Below are positions 1-8,431 of a DNA stretch of 64,000 nt, piece by piece. Each line of letters begins with the position of its first letter. Position 1 is the first letter of the stretch. The position numbers were made by a program, and so were the translations under genes. Below the pieces are notes generated by a model, which saw only the letters and a program-made list of their open reading frames with translations, was not told the origin of the DNA and ran no database searches. Source of the DNA: an uncultured Bacteroidaceae bacterium (GTDB lineage: Bacteria > Bacteroidota > Bacteroidia > Bacteroidales > Bacteroidaceae); the NCBI GenBank assembly GCA_905235575.1, contig CAJOLZ010000016.1, positions 1 to 64,000 of the forward strand, given 5' to 3'.

Positions 1-1
1 G

Positions 2-1330
2 ACAGACTACGAGGCCATTCAGAATCTGATTGTCAGCGAACGTCTCTACCGTGTGAGTCACCGCAATGCCGAGCTCGCACAATGCTATGCCGAGGATGCA
101 CAGATACACACCTCGTGGCAGCAGGGCGGTGTCTCGTCGTTCGTAGGACAGGCACCGACGGAGGCTCAGGCTGCCCCGGCACTGCCCAACGTCAACCGCT
201 GCAATCCGCCACTCATCCATTTCTCCACATCGTCACCGCGTAAAGCACTTGTGGAATATCCATCCACGACCACGCGCGGTGTCATCGTAGATGGAGTGGA
301 GACGATGCTGACGTCGTACATGCGCCTGATGTATAGGGTAGAGAAACGAGGCAACGAGTGGAAGATAACCGCCATGACGTCCATCAACGAATGTGACGAG
401 CTGTCACCTGCCATCCCGGGACAGAAACTGAAGGTCAAGCCCAAGGACATCAAGGGACTGCGCACCTCCTACCGCTGGCTGGCCTATACACGTCTGAAAG
501 CAGGCGGTACGGTCAACGACGACGAACTGGGCACAGACCGTCCCGAAGAGTTGAACCGATTCTACGAGCAGGAATATAAATGGTTGAACGAAAAAGAACC
601 TATATCAGCGATGGAAAAGAAGGATATGACACTCACCGTGGGCAACTACAAGATTGCCGTCAGCGAGACAGGAAGCGGTCCGGACATGGTTGTCCTGCAC
701 GGCCGAAACTATTCACGAGAGATGATGCAGGACATCGTAAATCACTACAAAGACCGTTTCCACGTCATCACTTACGACGCTCTGGGACACGGACAGAGCA
801 GCAAGCCCGACTCGTTCACCCTCACCGACCAGAGCGATGTGCTCACCGCCATCGTGGCACAGCTGCACCTGCAGAAACCGGTGGTCATCGGTTTCTCCAT
901 GGGTTCCTATATCACGCTCCTCACCGCCGAGCGCCATCCCGAACTATTCTCGCGCATCGTGCTCATCGGCACCCGCGGCCTGAGCGAAACCGGCGGCACC
1001 AACAAGATTTTCGCTCCGCAGACCACCATGGAACAGATACTGGCATTCGACAAAAGAGTATCTTCGCCCGTGAAACTCACCGACGAAGACCGCGAGCGCA
1101 TCGGACATTCTGTGGCTGAGTTCAATCTCATAGCGAACGCGCCGAAGGTTACGATTCCCGCCCTCGTCCTTACCGGGCACTACGACGGGCTGAACACACC
1201 TGCGGAGGGAAGGCGCGTGGCCGAGGCACTGCCCAATGCCCAATTCCACGAAATTCCCGACGCAGGTCACATCGCCTTCTTCGAGAATCCCGGCAAGGTG
1301 TTTGAGCTGATGGACGCCTTTATATATTAA
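2..1330 (+). CDS. SnoaL-like / alpha/beta hydrolase fusion protein (5' end outside window)
   Basis: The frame is open from base 2 with no stop, and the residues before the GTG at 53 (TDYEAIQNLIVSERLYRV) read like the first helix of a SnoaL/NTF2-like domain, so the real start lies upstream of the window. The N-terminal part (about 190 residues) is a SnoaL-like cone fold; the rest is an alpha/beta hydrolase with an HG oxyanion region (VLHGRN), nucleophile elbow GFSMGS, an acid in LTGHYDG and the catalytic His in DAGHIAFFE. It probably hydrolyses a small ester or similar substrate, which cannot be named from sequence. No signal peptide can be judged. Downstream lie a repeat array and the promoter of galM, so it is likely the last gene of its unit. 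Family assignment is good; the function is unknown. Confidence 0.8.
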   Translation, partial: TDYEAIQNLIVSERLYRVSHRNAELAQCYAEDAQIHTSWQQGGVSSFVGQAPTEAQAAPALPNVNRCNPPLIHFSTSSPRKALVEYPSTTTRGVIVDGVETMLTSYMRLMYRVEKRGNEWKITAMTSINECDELSPAIPGQKLKVKPKDIKGLRTSYRWLAYTRLKAGGTVNDDELGTDRPEELNRFYEQEYKWLNEKEPISAMEKKDMTLTVGNYKIAVSETGSGPDMVVLHGRNYSREMMQDIVNHYKDRFHVITYDALGHGQSSKPDSFTLTDQSDVLTAIVAQLHLQKPVVIGFSMGSYITLLTAERHPELFSRIVLIGTRGLSETGGTNKIFAPQTTMEQILAFDKRVSSPVKLTDEDRERIGHSVAEFNLIANAPKVTIPALVLTGHYDGLNTPAEGRRVAEALPNAQFHEIPDAGHIAFFENPGKVFELMDAFIY

Positions 1331-1384
1331 TATAATCTACTCCCCCATCTCCCGATGCGAATCGCACACACGGCATCGAGAGGA

Positions 1385-1446
1385 AACGCACTGTGGTGCG
1401 ACGGGCAACGCACCGCGTTGCGACAGCCGTCGCACCACGGTGCGTT
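1385..1446. repeat. 22-bp-period palindrome array, copy 1
   Basis: Three 14-bp palindromes start at 1387, 1409 and 1431, exactly 22 bp apart (CGCACTGTGGTGCG, CGCACCGCGTTGCG, CGCACCACGGTGCG), with 8-bp spacers. A runs flank the left edge and TT follows the right. It lies in the 420-bp gap between the hydrolase and galM. The rest of that gap holds a 15-bp palindrome (1578-1592) and the galM promoter; I see no convincing gene there. Confidence 0.9.
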
Positions 1447-1577
1447 GAAGTGTTTTGCGTGGAATGTTGTATAAGGCATCGCCAGCATGGCTTCAATGGC
1501 GAGCAGATTGGTTTTGAAAGCACTGGGAATGCAGTGGACGGCGCCGGGAAGAGAGCAGCGGAAAGATGGCGCAAGAG

Positions 1578-1592
1578 GTGTCATTATGACAC
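1578..1592. promoter_or_regulatory. Perfect 15-bp palindrome, possible operator
   Basis: GTGTCAT-T-ATGACAC is a perfect inverted repeat about 120 bp upstream of the galM -7 box. The form is typical of a dimeric repressor or activator site. No regulator gene adjoins it, so a role in galactose control is inference. Confidence 0.35.
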
Positions 1593-1686
1593 AAAAAGAC
1601 CGCGAAAACAAGAAGATAGACACTTTTTGCCGGGCGAAGGCGCAATTCGGATTTAACATACCTTAAAATATTTTTCGCGCGAATTA

Positions 1687-1718
1687 TTTGTTTCATATTG
1701 AAATTTTCGTTAGATTTG
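1687..1718 (+). promoter_or_regulatory. Bacteroidetes-type promoter for galM
   Basis: TTTG at 1687-1690 and TAGATTTG at 1711-1718 with a 20-nt gap match the Bacteroidetes sigma-ABfr pattern. Transcription would begin only about 25 nt before the galM ATG, giving a very short leader. Confidence 0.7.
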
Positions 1719-1750
1719 CAAGAGAAACGTATGAAAATCGCAACATTTAT

Positions 1751-2827
1751 ATGGACAAGGAACTGATTTCAGGCTTGAAACGCGAGGATTTTCAAGCCAC
1801 CGTACAAGGTAAGCAAACCGATCTCTACACTTTGCGCAACAGCGACGGCATGGAGGTCAGCATCACAAATTATGGAGGCGCTGTAGTGGCCATCATGGCT
1901 CCCGACAAGGAGGGCCGGATGGCCAATATCATTCAAGGCTTCGACAACATTCAAGACTTGATCAACAGCCCCGAACCATTCCTGAGCACCCTGGTGGGCC
2001 GATACGGCAACCGCATCTGCAAGGGTAAGTTCGTGATGAATGGTAAGGAATACAAGCTGGCTGTGAACAACGGTCCCAACCACCTGCACGGAGGTCCCAC
2101 GGGTTTCCATGCCCGCGTTTGGGATGCTGAGCAGATAGACGACCAGTCGCTCGTGCTGCGCTATGTATCGGCCTACTATGAGGAGGGCTTCCCTGGCGAG
2201 CTTCACATGGTGGTTCGCTTCATGCTGACCGACGATAACGAGCTGAGCATCGAATATCGCGGCACGACGAACAAGAAGACCGTCGTCAACATGACACACC
2301 ACGGATTCTTCTCGCTGGCAGGCATTGCCAACCCCACGCCGTCGGCCATGAACGTAATCTGCCAGATAAACGCAGATTTCTACGTGCCCATCGACGAGAA
2401 CTCCATCCCCACAGGCGAGATTCTGAAGGTGGAAGGCACGCCCTTCGACTTCCGCACCCCGCACGCTGTGGGCGAACGCATCGATGCCGACAACGAGCAG
2501 ATAAAGAACGGTGCCGGCTATGACCACTGTTTCGTGCTGAACAAACGCGAGCCGGGCGAACTGAGCTTTGCTGCAAAAATCATCGAACCCGACTCGGGCC
2601 GCACCATGGAGGTCTACACAACGGAACCCGGCGTGCAGTTCTACAGCGACAACTGGGCCAACGGTTTCCCCGGCACACACGGCGCAACTTACGGCCGTCG
2701 CAGCGCACTCTGCTTCGAGGCACAGCACTTCCCCGACAGCCCGAACAAGCCCCACTTCCCCAGCGTTCTGCTGAAGACAGGCGACATCTATCGCCAGAAA
2801 ACCATCTACAAATTCGGGACTATCTGA
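1751..2827 (+). CDS. galM: Aldose 1-epimerase (mutarotase)
   Basis: Interconverts the alpha and beta anomers of galactose or glucose ahead of galactokinase. The 358-residue protein has the galactose mutarotase features NYGGAV near the N-terminus, GRYGNRI, the HLHGG histidine motif and the later MTHHGFF segment, and an acidic pair near ELSFAAKIIEPD. A start at 1751 (MDKELISGL) is preferred because it fits the promoter at 1687-1718; an upstream in-frame start would precede the likely transcription start. No signal peptide, so cytoplasmic. It is followed after 52 nt by a sugar transporter and then galK, the same order as the Bacteroides galactose cluster. Confidence 0.93.
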   Translation: MDKELISGLKREDFQATVQGKQTDLYTLRNSDGMEVSITNYGGAVVAIMAPDKEGRMANIIQGFDNIQDLINSPEPFLSTLVGRYGNRICKGKFVMNGKEYKLAVNNGPNHLHGGPTGFHARVWDAEQIDDQSLVLRYVSAYYEEGFPGELHMVVRFMLTDDNELSIEYRGTTNKKTVVNMTHHGFFSLAGIANPTPSAMNVICQINADFYVPIDENSIPTGEILKVEGTPFDFRTPHAVGERIDADNEQIKNGAGYDHCFVLNKREPGELSFAAKIIEPDSGRTMEVYTTEPGVQFYSDNWANGFPGTHGATYGRRSALCFEAQHFPDSPNKPHFPSVLLKTGDIYRQKTIYKFGTI

Positions 2828-2879
2828 ATGAAGTAACATTTTAATCAACATTTAATAACTTCTTAAAATCAAACAACTA

Positions 2880-4154
2880 ATGGCACAAAACAAGAACAAT
2901 GGAGCAATTGTGGCTATAATTGCCATGATGTTCCTCTTCGCGATGATTTCGTTTGTAACGAACATGGCAGCCCCCTTCGGCACCATCTGGCAGGAGCATG
3001 TACCTGGCGCAGGATGGATTGGTAATCTGATGAACTTCGCAGCCTACCTGTTCATGGGCATTCCCGCAGGTATGATGATTACCAAGATTGGTTACAAGAA
3101 GACCGGCCTCGTCGGTTTGGCTCTGGGATTCATCGGCATCTGCATCCAGTATGCATCGAGCACGATGGACGTCGAAAAGATGAGCACTTTCTATGTGTAC
3201 CTGCTTGGTGCTTTCATCTGCGGCTTCTGCGTCTGCATCCTTAACACCGTGGTAAACCCCATGCTGAACCTGCTGGGCGGCGGCGGCAACCGTGGTAACC
3301 AGCTCATCCAGACTGGTGGTTCGCTCAACTCTCTGGCTGCTACACTGACTCCTATGCTGGCCGGTGGTATGATTGGCGAGATTACGAAGGAGACTTCTAT
3401 GACTGCCGTTGCTCCCTTGTTGATGATTGCCATGGCAATTTTTGCTATTTCGTTCATCATCATTTACTTCACCAAGATTGTGGAGCCCGATACAGAAAAG
3501 ATGGATGTGGTTGCCGGAATCAAGGGCGCGCTGAGCTACAAGCACCTCGTGCTGGGTATCATCGCCATCTTCTTCTATGTTGGTCTCGAGGTAAGTATTC
3601 CCGGACAGCTTATTTTCTACCTGAGCGAGCCGGGTGGCGTGCTGGGTAATGCTGCTGTGGCTGGTCTGATTGCCGGATGCTACTGGCTGTTGATGCTGGT
3701 AGGCCGCTTCACCAGTTCTCTGATTTCTGGCAAGGTTTCCTCGCGTGCTCAGCTGATTACCGTTACAAGTGTGGCCATCATCCTGCTGATCATTGCCATC
3801 ATCATGCCCGAGACATCGACAATGAACCTGACAGTTCCCAACATTGCCAAGTGGACGCTCATCAACGCCGAAGTTCCCACTAAGGTGCTCTTCATCATCC
3901 TGTGCGGTCTTTGTACTTCCGTAATGTGGGGCGTTATCTTCAACCTCGCCACCGAGGGCCTCGGCAAATACACTGCATCTGCTTCCGGTCTGTTCATGAC
4001 CATGGTTGTGGGTGGTGGCATCATGCCGCTGCTGCAGGGTAAGATTGCCGGCAACATTGGCGACATCCAGAGCTACTGGCTCGTCGTTGCCATGCTCGCC
4101 TACCTGTTCTTCTATGCAGTAGTAGGCAGCAAGGTGACCAAGCGTGAAGAGTAA
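2880..4154 (+). CDS. MFS sugar transporter, glucose/galactose type
   Basis: A 424-residue integral inner-membrane protein with about twelve hydrophobic segments and the major facilitator layout: an N-terminal half ending near residue 200, a central loop, then a second half. Cytoplasmic loop 2-3 carries the degenerate MFS signature (ITKIGYKKTG). In Bacteroidales, transporters of this family between galM and galK are annotated as glucose/galactose:proton symporters, and the position here supports import of galactose or glucose. The start (MAQNKNNGAIV) follows an A-rich stretch lacking a Shine-Dalgarno, which is usual in this phylum. Substrate is inferred from context. Confidence 0.85.
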   Translation: MAQNKNNGAIVAIIAMMFLFAMISFVTNMAAPFGTIWQEHVPGAGWIGNLMNFAAYLFMGIPAGMMITKIGYKKTGLVGLALGFIGICIQYASSTMDVEKMSTFYVYLLGAFICGFCVCILNTVVNPMLNLLGGGGNRGNQLIQTGGSLNSLAATLTPMLAGGMIGEITKETSMTAVAPLLMIAMAIFAISFIIIYFTKIVEPDTEKMDVVAGIKGALSYKHLVLGIIAIFFYVGLEVSIPGQLIFYLSEPGGVLGNAAVAGLIAGCYWLLMLVGRFTSSLISGKVSSRAQLITVTSVAIILLIIAIIMPETSTMNLTVPNIAKWTLINAEVPTKVLFIILCGLCTSVMWGVIFNLATEGLGKYTASASGLFMTMVVGGGIMPLLQGKIAGNIGDIQSYWLVVAMLAYLFFYAVVGSKVTKREE

Positions 4155-4166
4155 TTCGATTTCATC

Positions 4167-4195
4167 AGCACTCCGTCTCGACGGGGCGGAGTGCT
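4167..4195 (+). promoter_or_regulatory. Intercistronic hairpin before galK
   Basis: AGCACTCCG (4167-4175) pairs perfectly with CGGAGTGCT (4187-4195). No T-run follows, so it is more likely an mRNA-stability or partial attenuation hairpin between the transporter gene and galK than a full terminator. Confidence 0.5.
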
Positions 4196-4219
4196 TAACA
4201 CTAAAACCTTATTCATATA

Positions 4220-5380
4220 ATGAAACTGACAATTGAGGATGTAAGAAGCCGCTTCATCAAGCATTTTGGCGGCTCGACAGGTTCTGTGTACGCTTCTCCC
4301 GGACGTATCAACCTGATTGGTGAGCACACCGACTACAACAACGGATTTGTATTCCCCGGCGCAGTGGAGCAGGGAATCATCGCTGAAATCAAGCCCAACG
4401 GCACACGCACGGTGGATGCATACAGCATCGACCTGAAAGACCGTGTGCAGTTCTCGCTCGACGACGAAGAAGGTCCCCGCGCTTCGTGGGCACGCTACAT
4501 CTATGGCGTCTGCCGCGAAATGATGGCGCTGGGTGTGCCCGTAGAAGGTTTCAACACAGCCTTTGCCGGCGATGTTCCCCTGGGTGCAGGCATGTCTTCT
4601 TCAGCTGCATTGGAGAGCACATTTGCCTTCGCGCTGAACGATCTTTGGGGCGAGAATAAGATTGAGAAGATGGAACTGGCACGCGTGGGTCAGCGCACGG
4701 AGCACAAGTACGTGGGCGTGAACTGCGGTATCATGGACCAGGCCATCAGCGTGCTCGGCAAGAAAGGCTCGCTCCTGCGTCTCGACTGCCGCAGCGGCGA
4801 ATACGAATACTTCCCCTGGAACCCGAAGGGCTATCAGCTCGTGCTCGTGAACAGTTGCGTGAAGCACGAACTGGCAGGCAGTCCCTACAACGAGCGTCGT
4901 CTCTCGTGCGAAAAGGTGGCTTCCATCATCGCAAAGAAACACCCCGAAGTGACATCACTGCGCGACGCCAACTATGAGATGCTCGATGAGGTGAAACCCG
5001 AAATCACCGACGAGGAATACCGCCGCGCACGCTACGTCATCGGCGAGGTGGCACGTGTGCTGGCTGTGTGCGACGCACTCCAGAAGGACGACTACGAGAC
5101 CGTGGGACAGATGATGTACGAGACACACTACGGCCTGAGCAAAGAGTATGAAGTGAGCTGCGAGGAACTGGACTTCCTGAACGACATTGCCCGCGAGGAA
5201 GGTGTCACGGGTTCGCGCATCATGGGTGGCGGCTTCGGTGGCTGCACCATCAACCTGATTGCCGACGAACTGGTTGACAACTTCAAGGCTGTTGTGGCTA
5301 AGAAGTTCAAGGACAAATACGGCAAATCGCCCATTCTCATCGACGTGGTCATCGGCGACGGCGCACGCAAGCTCTGCTAA
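4220..5380 (+). CDS. galK: Galactokinase
   Basis: Phosphorylates D-galactose at C1 with ATP, the first committed step of the Leloir pathway. The 386-residue protein is a standard GHMP kinase: the galactokinase signature GRINLIGEHTDYN near residue 29, the ATP-binding loop PLGAGMSSSAALE near residue 120, and the third GHMP motif GGGFGGCTINL near residue 335. No signal peptide. It is the third gene of galM-transporter-galK and is followed by an intrinsic terminator. galT and galE are not in the window. Confidence 0.97.
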   Translation: MKLTIEDVRSRFIKHFGGSTGSVYASPGRINLIGEHTDYNNGFVFPGAVEQGIIAEIKPNGTRTVDAYSIDLKDRVQFSLDDEEGPRASWARYIYGVCREMMALGVPVEGFNTAFAGDVPLGAGMSSSAALESTFAFALNDLWGENKIEKMELARVGQRTEHKYVGVNCGIMDQAISVLGKKGSLLRLDCRSGEYEYFPWNPKGYQLVLVNSCVKHELAGSPYNERRLSCEKVASIIAKKHPEVTSLRDANYEMLDEVKPEITDEEYRRARYVIGEVARVLAVCDALQKDDYETVGQMMYETHYGLSKEYEVSCEELDFLNDIAREEGVTGSRIMGGGFGGCTINLIADELVDNFKAVVAKKFKDKYGKSPILIDVVIGDGARKLC

Positions 5381-5416
5381 GACCTGCGACGTCAGACCAC
5401 TGACACACTATCCCTC

Positions 5417-5456
5417 ATCCCTTCCCTGCCCCACAGGCGCGGAAGGGATTTTTTTG
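5417..5456 (+). terminator. Intrinsic terminator after galK
   Basis: ATCCCTTCC (5417-5425) pairs with GGAAGGGAT (5441-5449) and is followed by a run of seven T. It closes the galactose operon. Confidence 0.85.
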
Positions 5457-5469
5457 GGCCCACACAGAA

Positions 5470-5553
5470 TGCACCGTGCATCTGCGAATGACGCACCGTG
5501 GTGCGAAGGCTGTCGCAACGTGTTGCGACACGTGTCGCAGCACGTTGCGTTTT
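5470..5553. repeat. 22-bp-period palindrome array, copy 2
   Basis: Full units at 5492, 5514 and 5536 (CGCACCGTGGTGCG, CGCAACGTGTTGCG, CGCAGCACGTTGCG) in strict 22-bp register, plus a divergent outer unit at 5470 (TGCACCGTGCATCT). The outer unit matches the reverse complement of the outer unit of copy 3. TTTTCCACA follows. It lies between galK and transketolase. Confidence 0.9.
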
Positions 5554-5659
5554 CCACATAACCAGAAACGTACATTCCGACATAAATCTGAATAACAGAA
5601 TCTATCTAATTCGGGATAAAAAACTACCGCTGTGTAGGGGAAAATTCTCATTTATTTTG

Positions 5660-5667
5660 TAATTTTG
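5660..5667 (+). promoter_or_regulatory. -7 box of the transketolase promoter
   Basis: TAATTTTG matches the TAnnTTTG consensus 45 nt upstream of the chosen start. The -33 region (TGTG near 5631) is poor. Confidence 0.5.
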
Positions 5668-5711
5668 TGACGTGAAACTCAGCATAGACCAATAAGCAAC
5701 GTTAAGTGATT

Positions 5712-7739
5712 ATGAATGAGATAAAAACGATGAACCACGCGGCAGACAACATCCGCATCCTTGCAGCCTCGATGGTCGAAAAAGCCAAGAGCGGCCATCC
5801 CGGCGGAGCCATGGGCGGCGCGGATTTCATCAACGTACTCTATAGCGAATACCTCCTCTCCGACCCCGACAATGCCACATGGCAGGGCCGCGACCGCTTT
5901 TTCCTCGACCCCGGCCACATGTCGCCCATGCTTTATGCACAGCTGACACTGACAGGCCTCTTTACGCTCGACGAGCTGAAAGAGTTGCGCCAGTGGGGTT
6001 CGCCTACACCCGGACATCCCGAATTGTGCTACGCAAGGGGCATCGAAAACAGCTCGGGTCCCCTCGGACAGGGACACACCTACGCCGTGGGAGCCGCCAT
6101 CGCAGCTAAATTCCTGGCAGCACACACGGGCAATCCGACCTTCTCGCGCGAGACCATCTATGCTTACATCAGCGACGGAGGCATACAGGAGGAGATAAGT
6201 CTGGGCGCAGCACGCATCGCCGGCACACTGGGACTGGACAATCTGGTCATGTTCTACGACGCCAACGACATACAGCTCTCCACCGAGACACGCGTGGTGA
6301 CCAACGAAGACACGGCGGCCAGATACCGCGCCATGCAGTGGGAGGTAATCGAAATTGACGGCAACGACGTCGCACAGATTCGCTCCGCACTCGACAAGGC
6401 CAAGGCTGTAGTGGGGAAACCCACACTGATCATTGGCCGTTGTGTGATGGGCAAGGGCGCACGCCAGGCCGACGGCTCCAGCTACGAGGGCTCGTGCAAG
6501 ACACACGGTGCGCCCCTCGGACCTGACGCATGCCGCAACACCATCATCAACCTGGGCGGCAATCCCGATAATCCCTTCGATATCTTCCCCGACGTACAAG
6601 AGCTTTACGACCGCCGCAAAGAGCAACTGCGCAGCCTCGTGGCCGAGCGACATCAGGAAGAAGCAGCATGGGCTACACAGAATCCCGAAAAGGCAGCACA
6701 GGTGGATGACTGGTTTGCCAACCGCCTGCCAGACATCGACTGGGAGAGCATCGAACCGAAGAAAAACGATGCCACACGCAACGCCTCAAGCCGCTGTCTC
6801 ACACTGCTGGCACAACAGGTTCCCAACATGATATGCGCCTCGGCCGACCTCTGCAACTCCGACAAGACCGAAGGTTTCATGAAGGGAGGCCCACACGAGC
6901 TACGCTACGGCGACTTCTCTGGCGGCTTCCTTCAGGCTGGCGTTTCGGAACTCACCATGGCCTGCTGCTGCATCGGCATGTCGCTCCACGGCGGTGTCAT
7001 CGCAGCCTGCGGCACATTCTTCGTCTTCAGCGACTACATGAAGCCCGCCATCCGCATGGCCGCACTCATGGAACTGCCCGTGAAGTTCATCTGGTCGCAC
7101 GATGCATTCCGCGTCGGCGAGGACGGACCCACCCACGAACCCGTGGAACAGGAGGCACAGATACGCCTCATGGAAAAGATGAAAAACCACAGCGGACGCC
7201 CCTCGATGCTCGTCCTTCGCCCAGCCGACAGCGATGCCACCACGGTATGCTGGCAGATGGCAATGGAGAACATGCTCTCGCCCACCGCACTCATACTGAG
7301 CCGACAGACTATCGAAAGCCTGCCCGAGGGCACCAACTACGCCGACGCACGACGGGGTGCATACATCGTGGCCGAAAGTGACGAGCAGCCCGATGTCATT
7401 CTGGTGGGCAACGGTTCTGAGGTGAGCACACTAGTGGCCGGCGCACGTCTGCTGAGAGCTGATGGTGTGCGCGTGAGAGTTATCAGTGTACCCAGCGAGG
7501 GCATCTTCCGGATGCAGAGCCTGGAATACCAGCAGAGCCTCATTCCGCAAGGCAGCAAAGTCTTCGGACTTACAGCAGGACTGCCCGTAAACCTGCAGGG
7601 GTTCCTCATCGGCGCAGCACCGGAGAGCAAGATATGGGGCCTGGAAAGCTTCGGATACTCGGCACCCTACAAGGTGCTCGATGAGAAGCTCGGCTATACG
7701 CCGCAGAATGTGTACGAACAAGTTAAGTCGATTCTCTGA
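5712..7739 (+). CDS. tkt: Transketolase
   Basis: Thiamine-diphosphate enzyme moving two-carbon units between ketoses and aldoses in the non-oxidative pentose phosphate pathway. At 675 residues it is full length. Visible motifs are KAKSGHPGGAMGGADF near the N-terminus, GPLGQGHTYAVG (cofactor and substrate binding), the ISDGGIQEE segment standing in for the usual GDGxxxEG, and HDAFRVGEDGPTHEPVEQ in the pyrimidine domain, with its catalytic Glu and His. The ATG at 5712 is preferred over a GTG two codons earlier. rpiB starts 8 nt after the stop, so the two are almost certainly co-transcribed and their products act in the same pathway. Confidence 0.95.
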   Translation: MNEIKTMNHAADNIRILAASMVEKAKSGHPGGAMGGADFINVLYSEYLLSDPDNATWQGRDRFFLDPGHMSPMLYAQLTLTGLFTLDELKELRQWGSPTPGHPELCYARGIENSSGPLGQGHTYAVGAAIAAKFLAAHTGNPTFSRETIYAYISDGGIQEEISLGAARIAGTLGLDNLVMFYDANDIQLSTETRVVTNEDTAARYRAMQWEVIEIDGNDVAQIRSALDKAKAVVGKPTLIIGRCVMGKGARQADGSSYEGSCKTHGAPLGPDACRNTIINLGGNPDNPFDIFPDVQELYDRRKEQLRSLVAERHQEEAAWATQNPEKAAQVDDWFANRLPDIDWESIEPKKNDATRNASSRCLTLLAQQVPNMICASADLCNSDKTEGFMKGGPHELRYGDFSGGFLQAGVSELTMACCCIGMSLHGGVIAACGTFFVFSDYMKPAIRMAALMELPVKFIWSHDAFRVGEDGPTHEPVEQEAQIRLMEKMKNHSGRPSMLVLRPADSDATTVCWQMAMENMLSPTALILSRQTIESLPEGTNYADARRGAYIVAESDEQPDVILVGNGSEVSTLVAGARLLRADGVRVRVISVPSEGIFRMQSLEYQQSLIPQGSKVFGLTAGLPVNLQGFLIGAAPESKIWGLESFGYSAPYKVLDEKLGYTPQNVYEQVKSIL

Positions 7740-7746
7740 CCGAATT

Positions 7747-8190
7747 ATGACGAAGATTGGATTGGCCAGCGACCACGCCGGCTTTGCACTCAAGAAACAC
7801 GTGAAGGACTATCTGGCCCGTCACGGATATGAGTTTGAGGACTATGGCACCGACAGCGCCGAAAGTTGCGACTATCCCGACTATGGGCACGCGCTGGGCG
7901 AAGCTGTTGAAGCAGGCAAATGCGCGCTCGGTATTGGCATCTGCGGCTCCGGCGAAGGCATTGCCATGACGCTGAACAAACACCAAGGCATCCGCGCCGC
8001 GCTGTGCTGGGAGCCCGAGATTGCACACATGAGCCGTCTGCACAACAATGCCAACGTGCTCGTCATGCCCGGCCGCTTCATCTCCGAGACCAAGGCAGAC
8101 GACATCATGGATGAGTTCTTCGCCACCGATTTCGAGGGCGGACGGCATCAACGGCGCATCGACAAAATTCCGGTCTCGACAAACAAATAA
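7747..8190 (+). CDS. rpiB: Ribose 5-phosphate isomerase B
   Basis: Interconverts ribose 5-phosphate and ribulose 5-phosphate. The 147-residue protein has the RpiB/LacAB pattern: KIGLASDHAGFALK at the N-terminus, YGTDSAESCDYPDY, then the active-site segment GIGICGSGEGIAMTLNK carrying the catalytic Cys, and the HNNANVLVMPGR helix. It begins 8 nt after the transketolase stop, suggesting translational coupling, and is followed by an intrinsic terminator. Confidence 0.95.
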   Translation: MTKIGLASDHAGFALKKHVKDYLARHGYEFEDYGTDSAESCDYPDYGHALGEAVEAGKCALGIGICGSGEGIAMTLNKHQGIRAALCWEPEIAHMSRLHNNANVLVMPGRFISETKADDIMDEFFATDFEGGRHQRRIDKIPVSTNK

Positions 8191-8204
8191 ATGCCTATAC
8201 GTAA

Positions 8205-8247
8205 GGCGGCGTGCTTCCCAAATCAAAAGGAAACACGCCGTCTTTTT
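8205..8247 (+). terminator. Intrinsic terminator after rpiB
   Basis: GGCGGCGTG around 8205-8213 pairs with CACGCCGTC at 8234-8242, followed by TTTTT. It ends the tkt-rpiB unit. Confidence 0.8.
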
Positions 8248-8292
8248 GTATCCGGTGAATCCAACGGAAGGAGGAGGAATCGATATCTGCTA

Positions 8293-8376
8293 AAAACGCA
8301 CTGTGGTGCGACGCACGTCGCAACGTGGTGCGACAGCCTGCACAACGTGGTGCGTCAAGCGATGAAGCACGGTGCA
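8293..8376. repeat. 22-bp-period palindrome array, copy 3
   Basis: Units at 8297, 8319, 8341 and 8363 (CGCACTGTGGTGCG, CGCAACGTGGTGCG, CACAACGTGGTGCG and the divergent end unit TGAAGCACGGTGCA), all 22 bp apart, preceded by AAAAA. It lies between the convergent ends of rpiB and an M6 protease gene. Confidence 0.9.
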
Positions 8377-8431
8377 ATTATTTGCTCTCCGAAAACCCGG
8401 ACAATTTATTGGGTGAATTTCGACGCTGAAG

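Noticed and set aside
53-55. GTG at 53 as the start of the first gene
   Set aside because: The frame is open to base 2 and the upstream codons continue the domain.
1393-1656. Reading frames across the repeat upstream of galM
   Set aside because: They arise from the repeat and lack codon bias, start context and homology; similar shadow frames exist at other copies.
1731-1766. Upstream 11-codon frame MKIATFIWTRN overlapping the galM start
   Set aside because: It would begin within about 10 nt of transcription start and has no sign of conservation; translation is doubtful.
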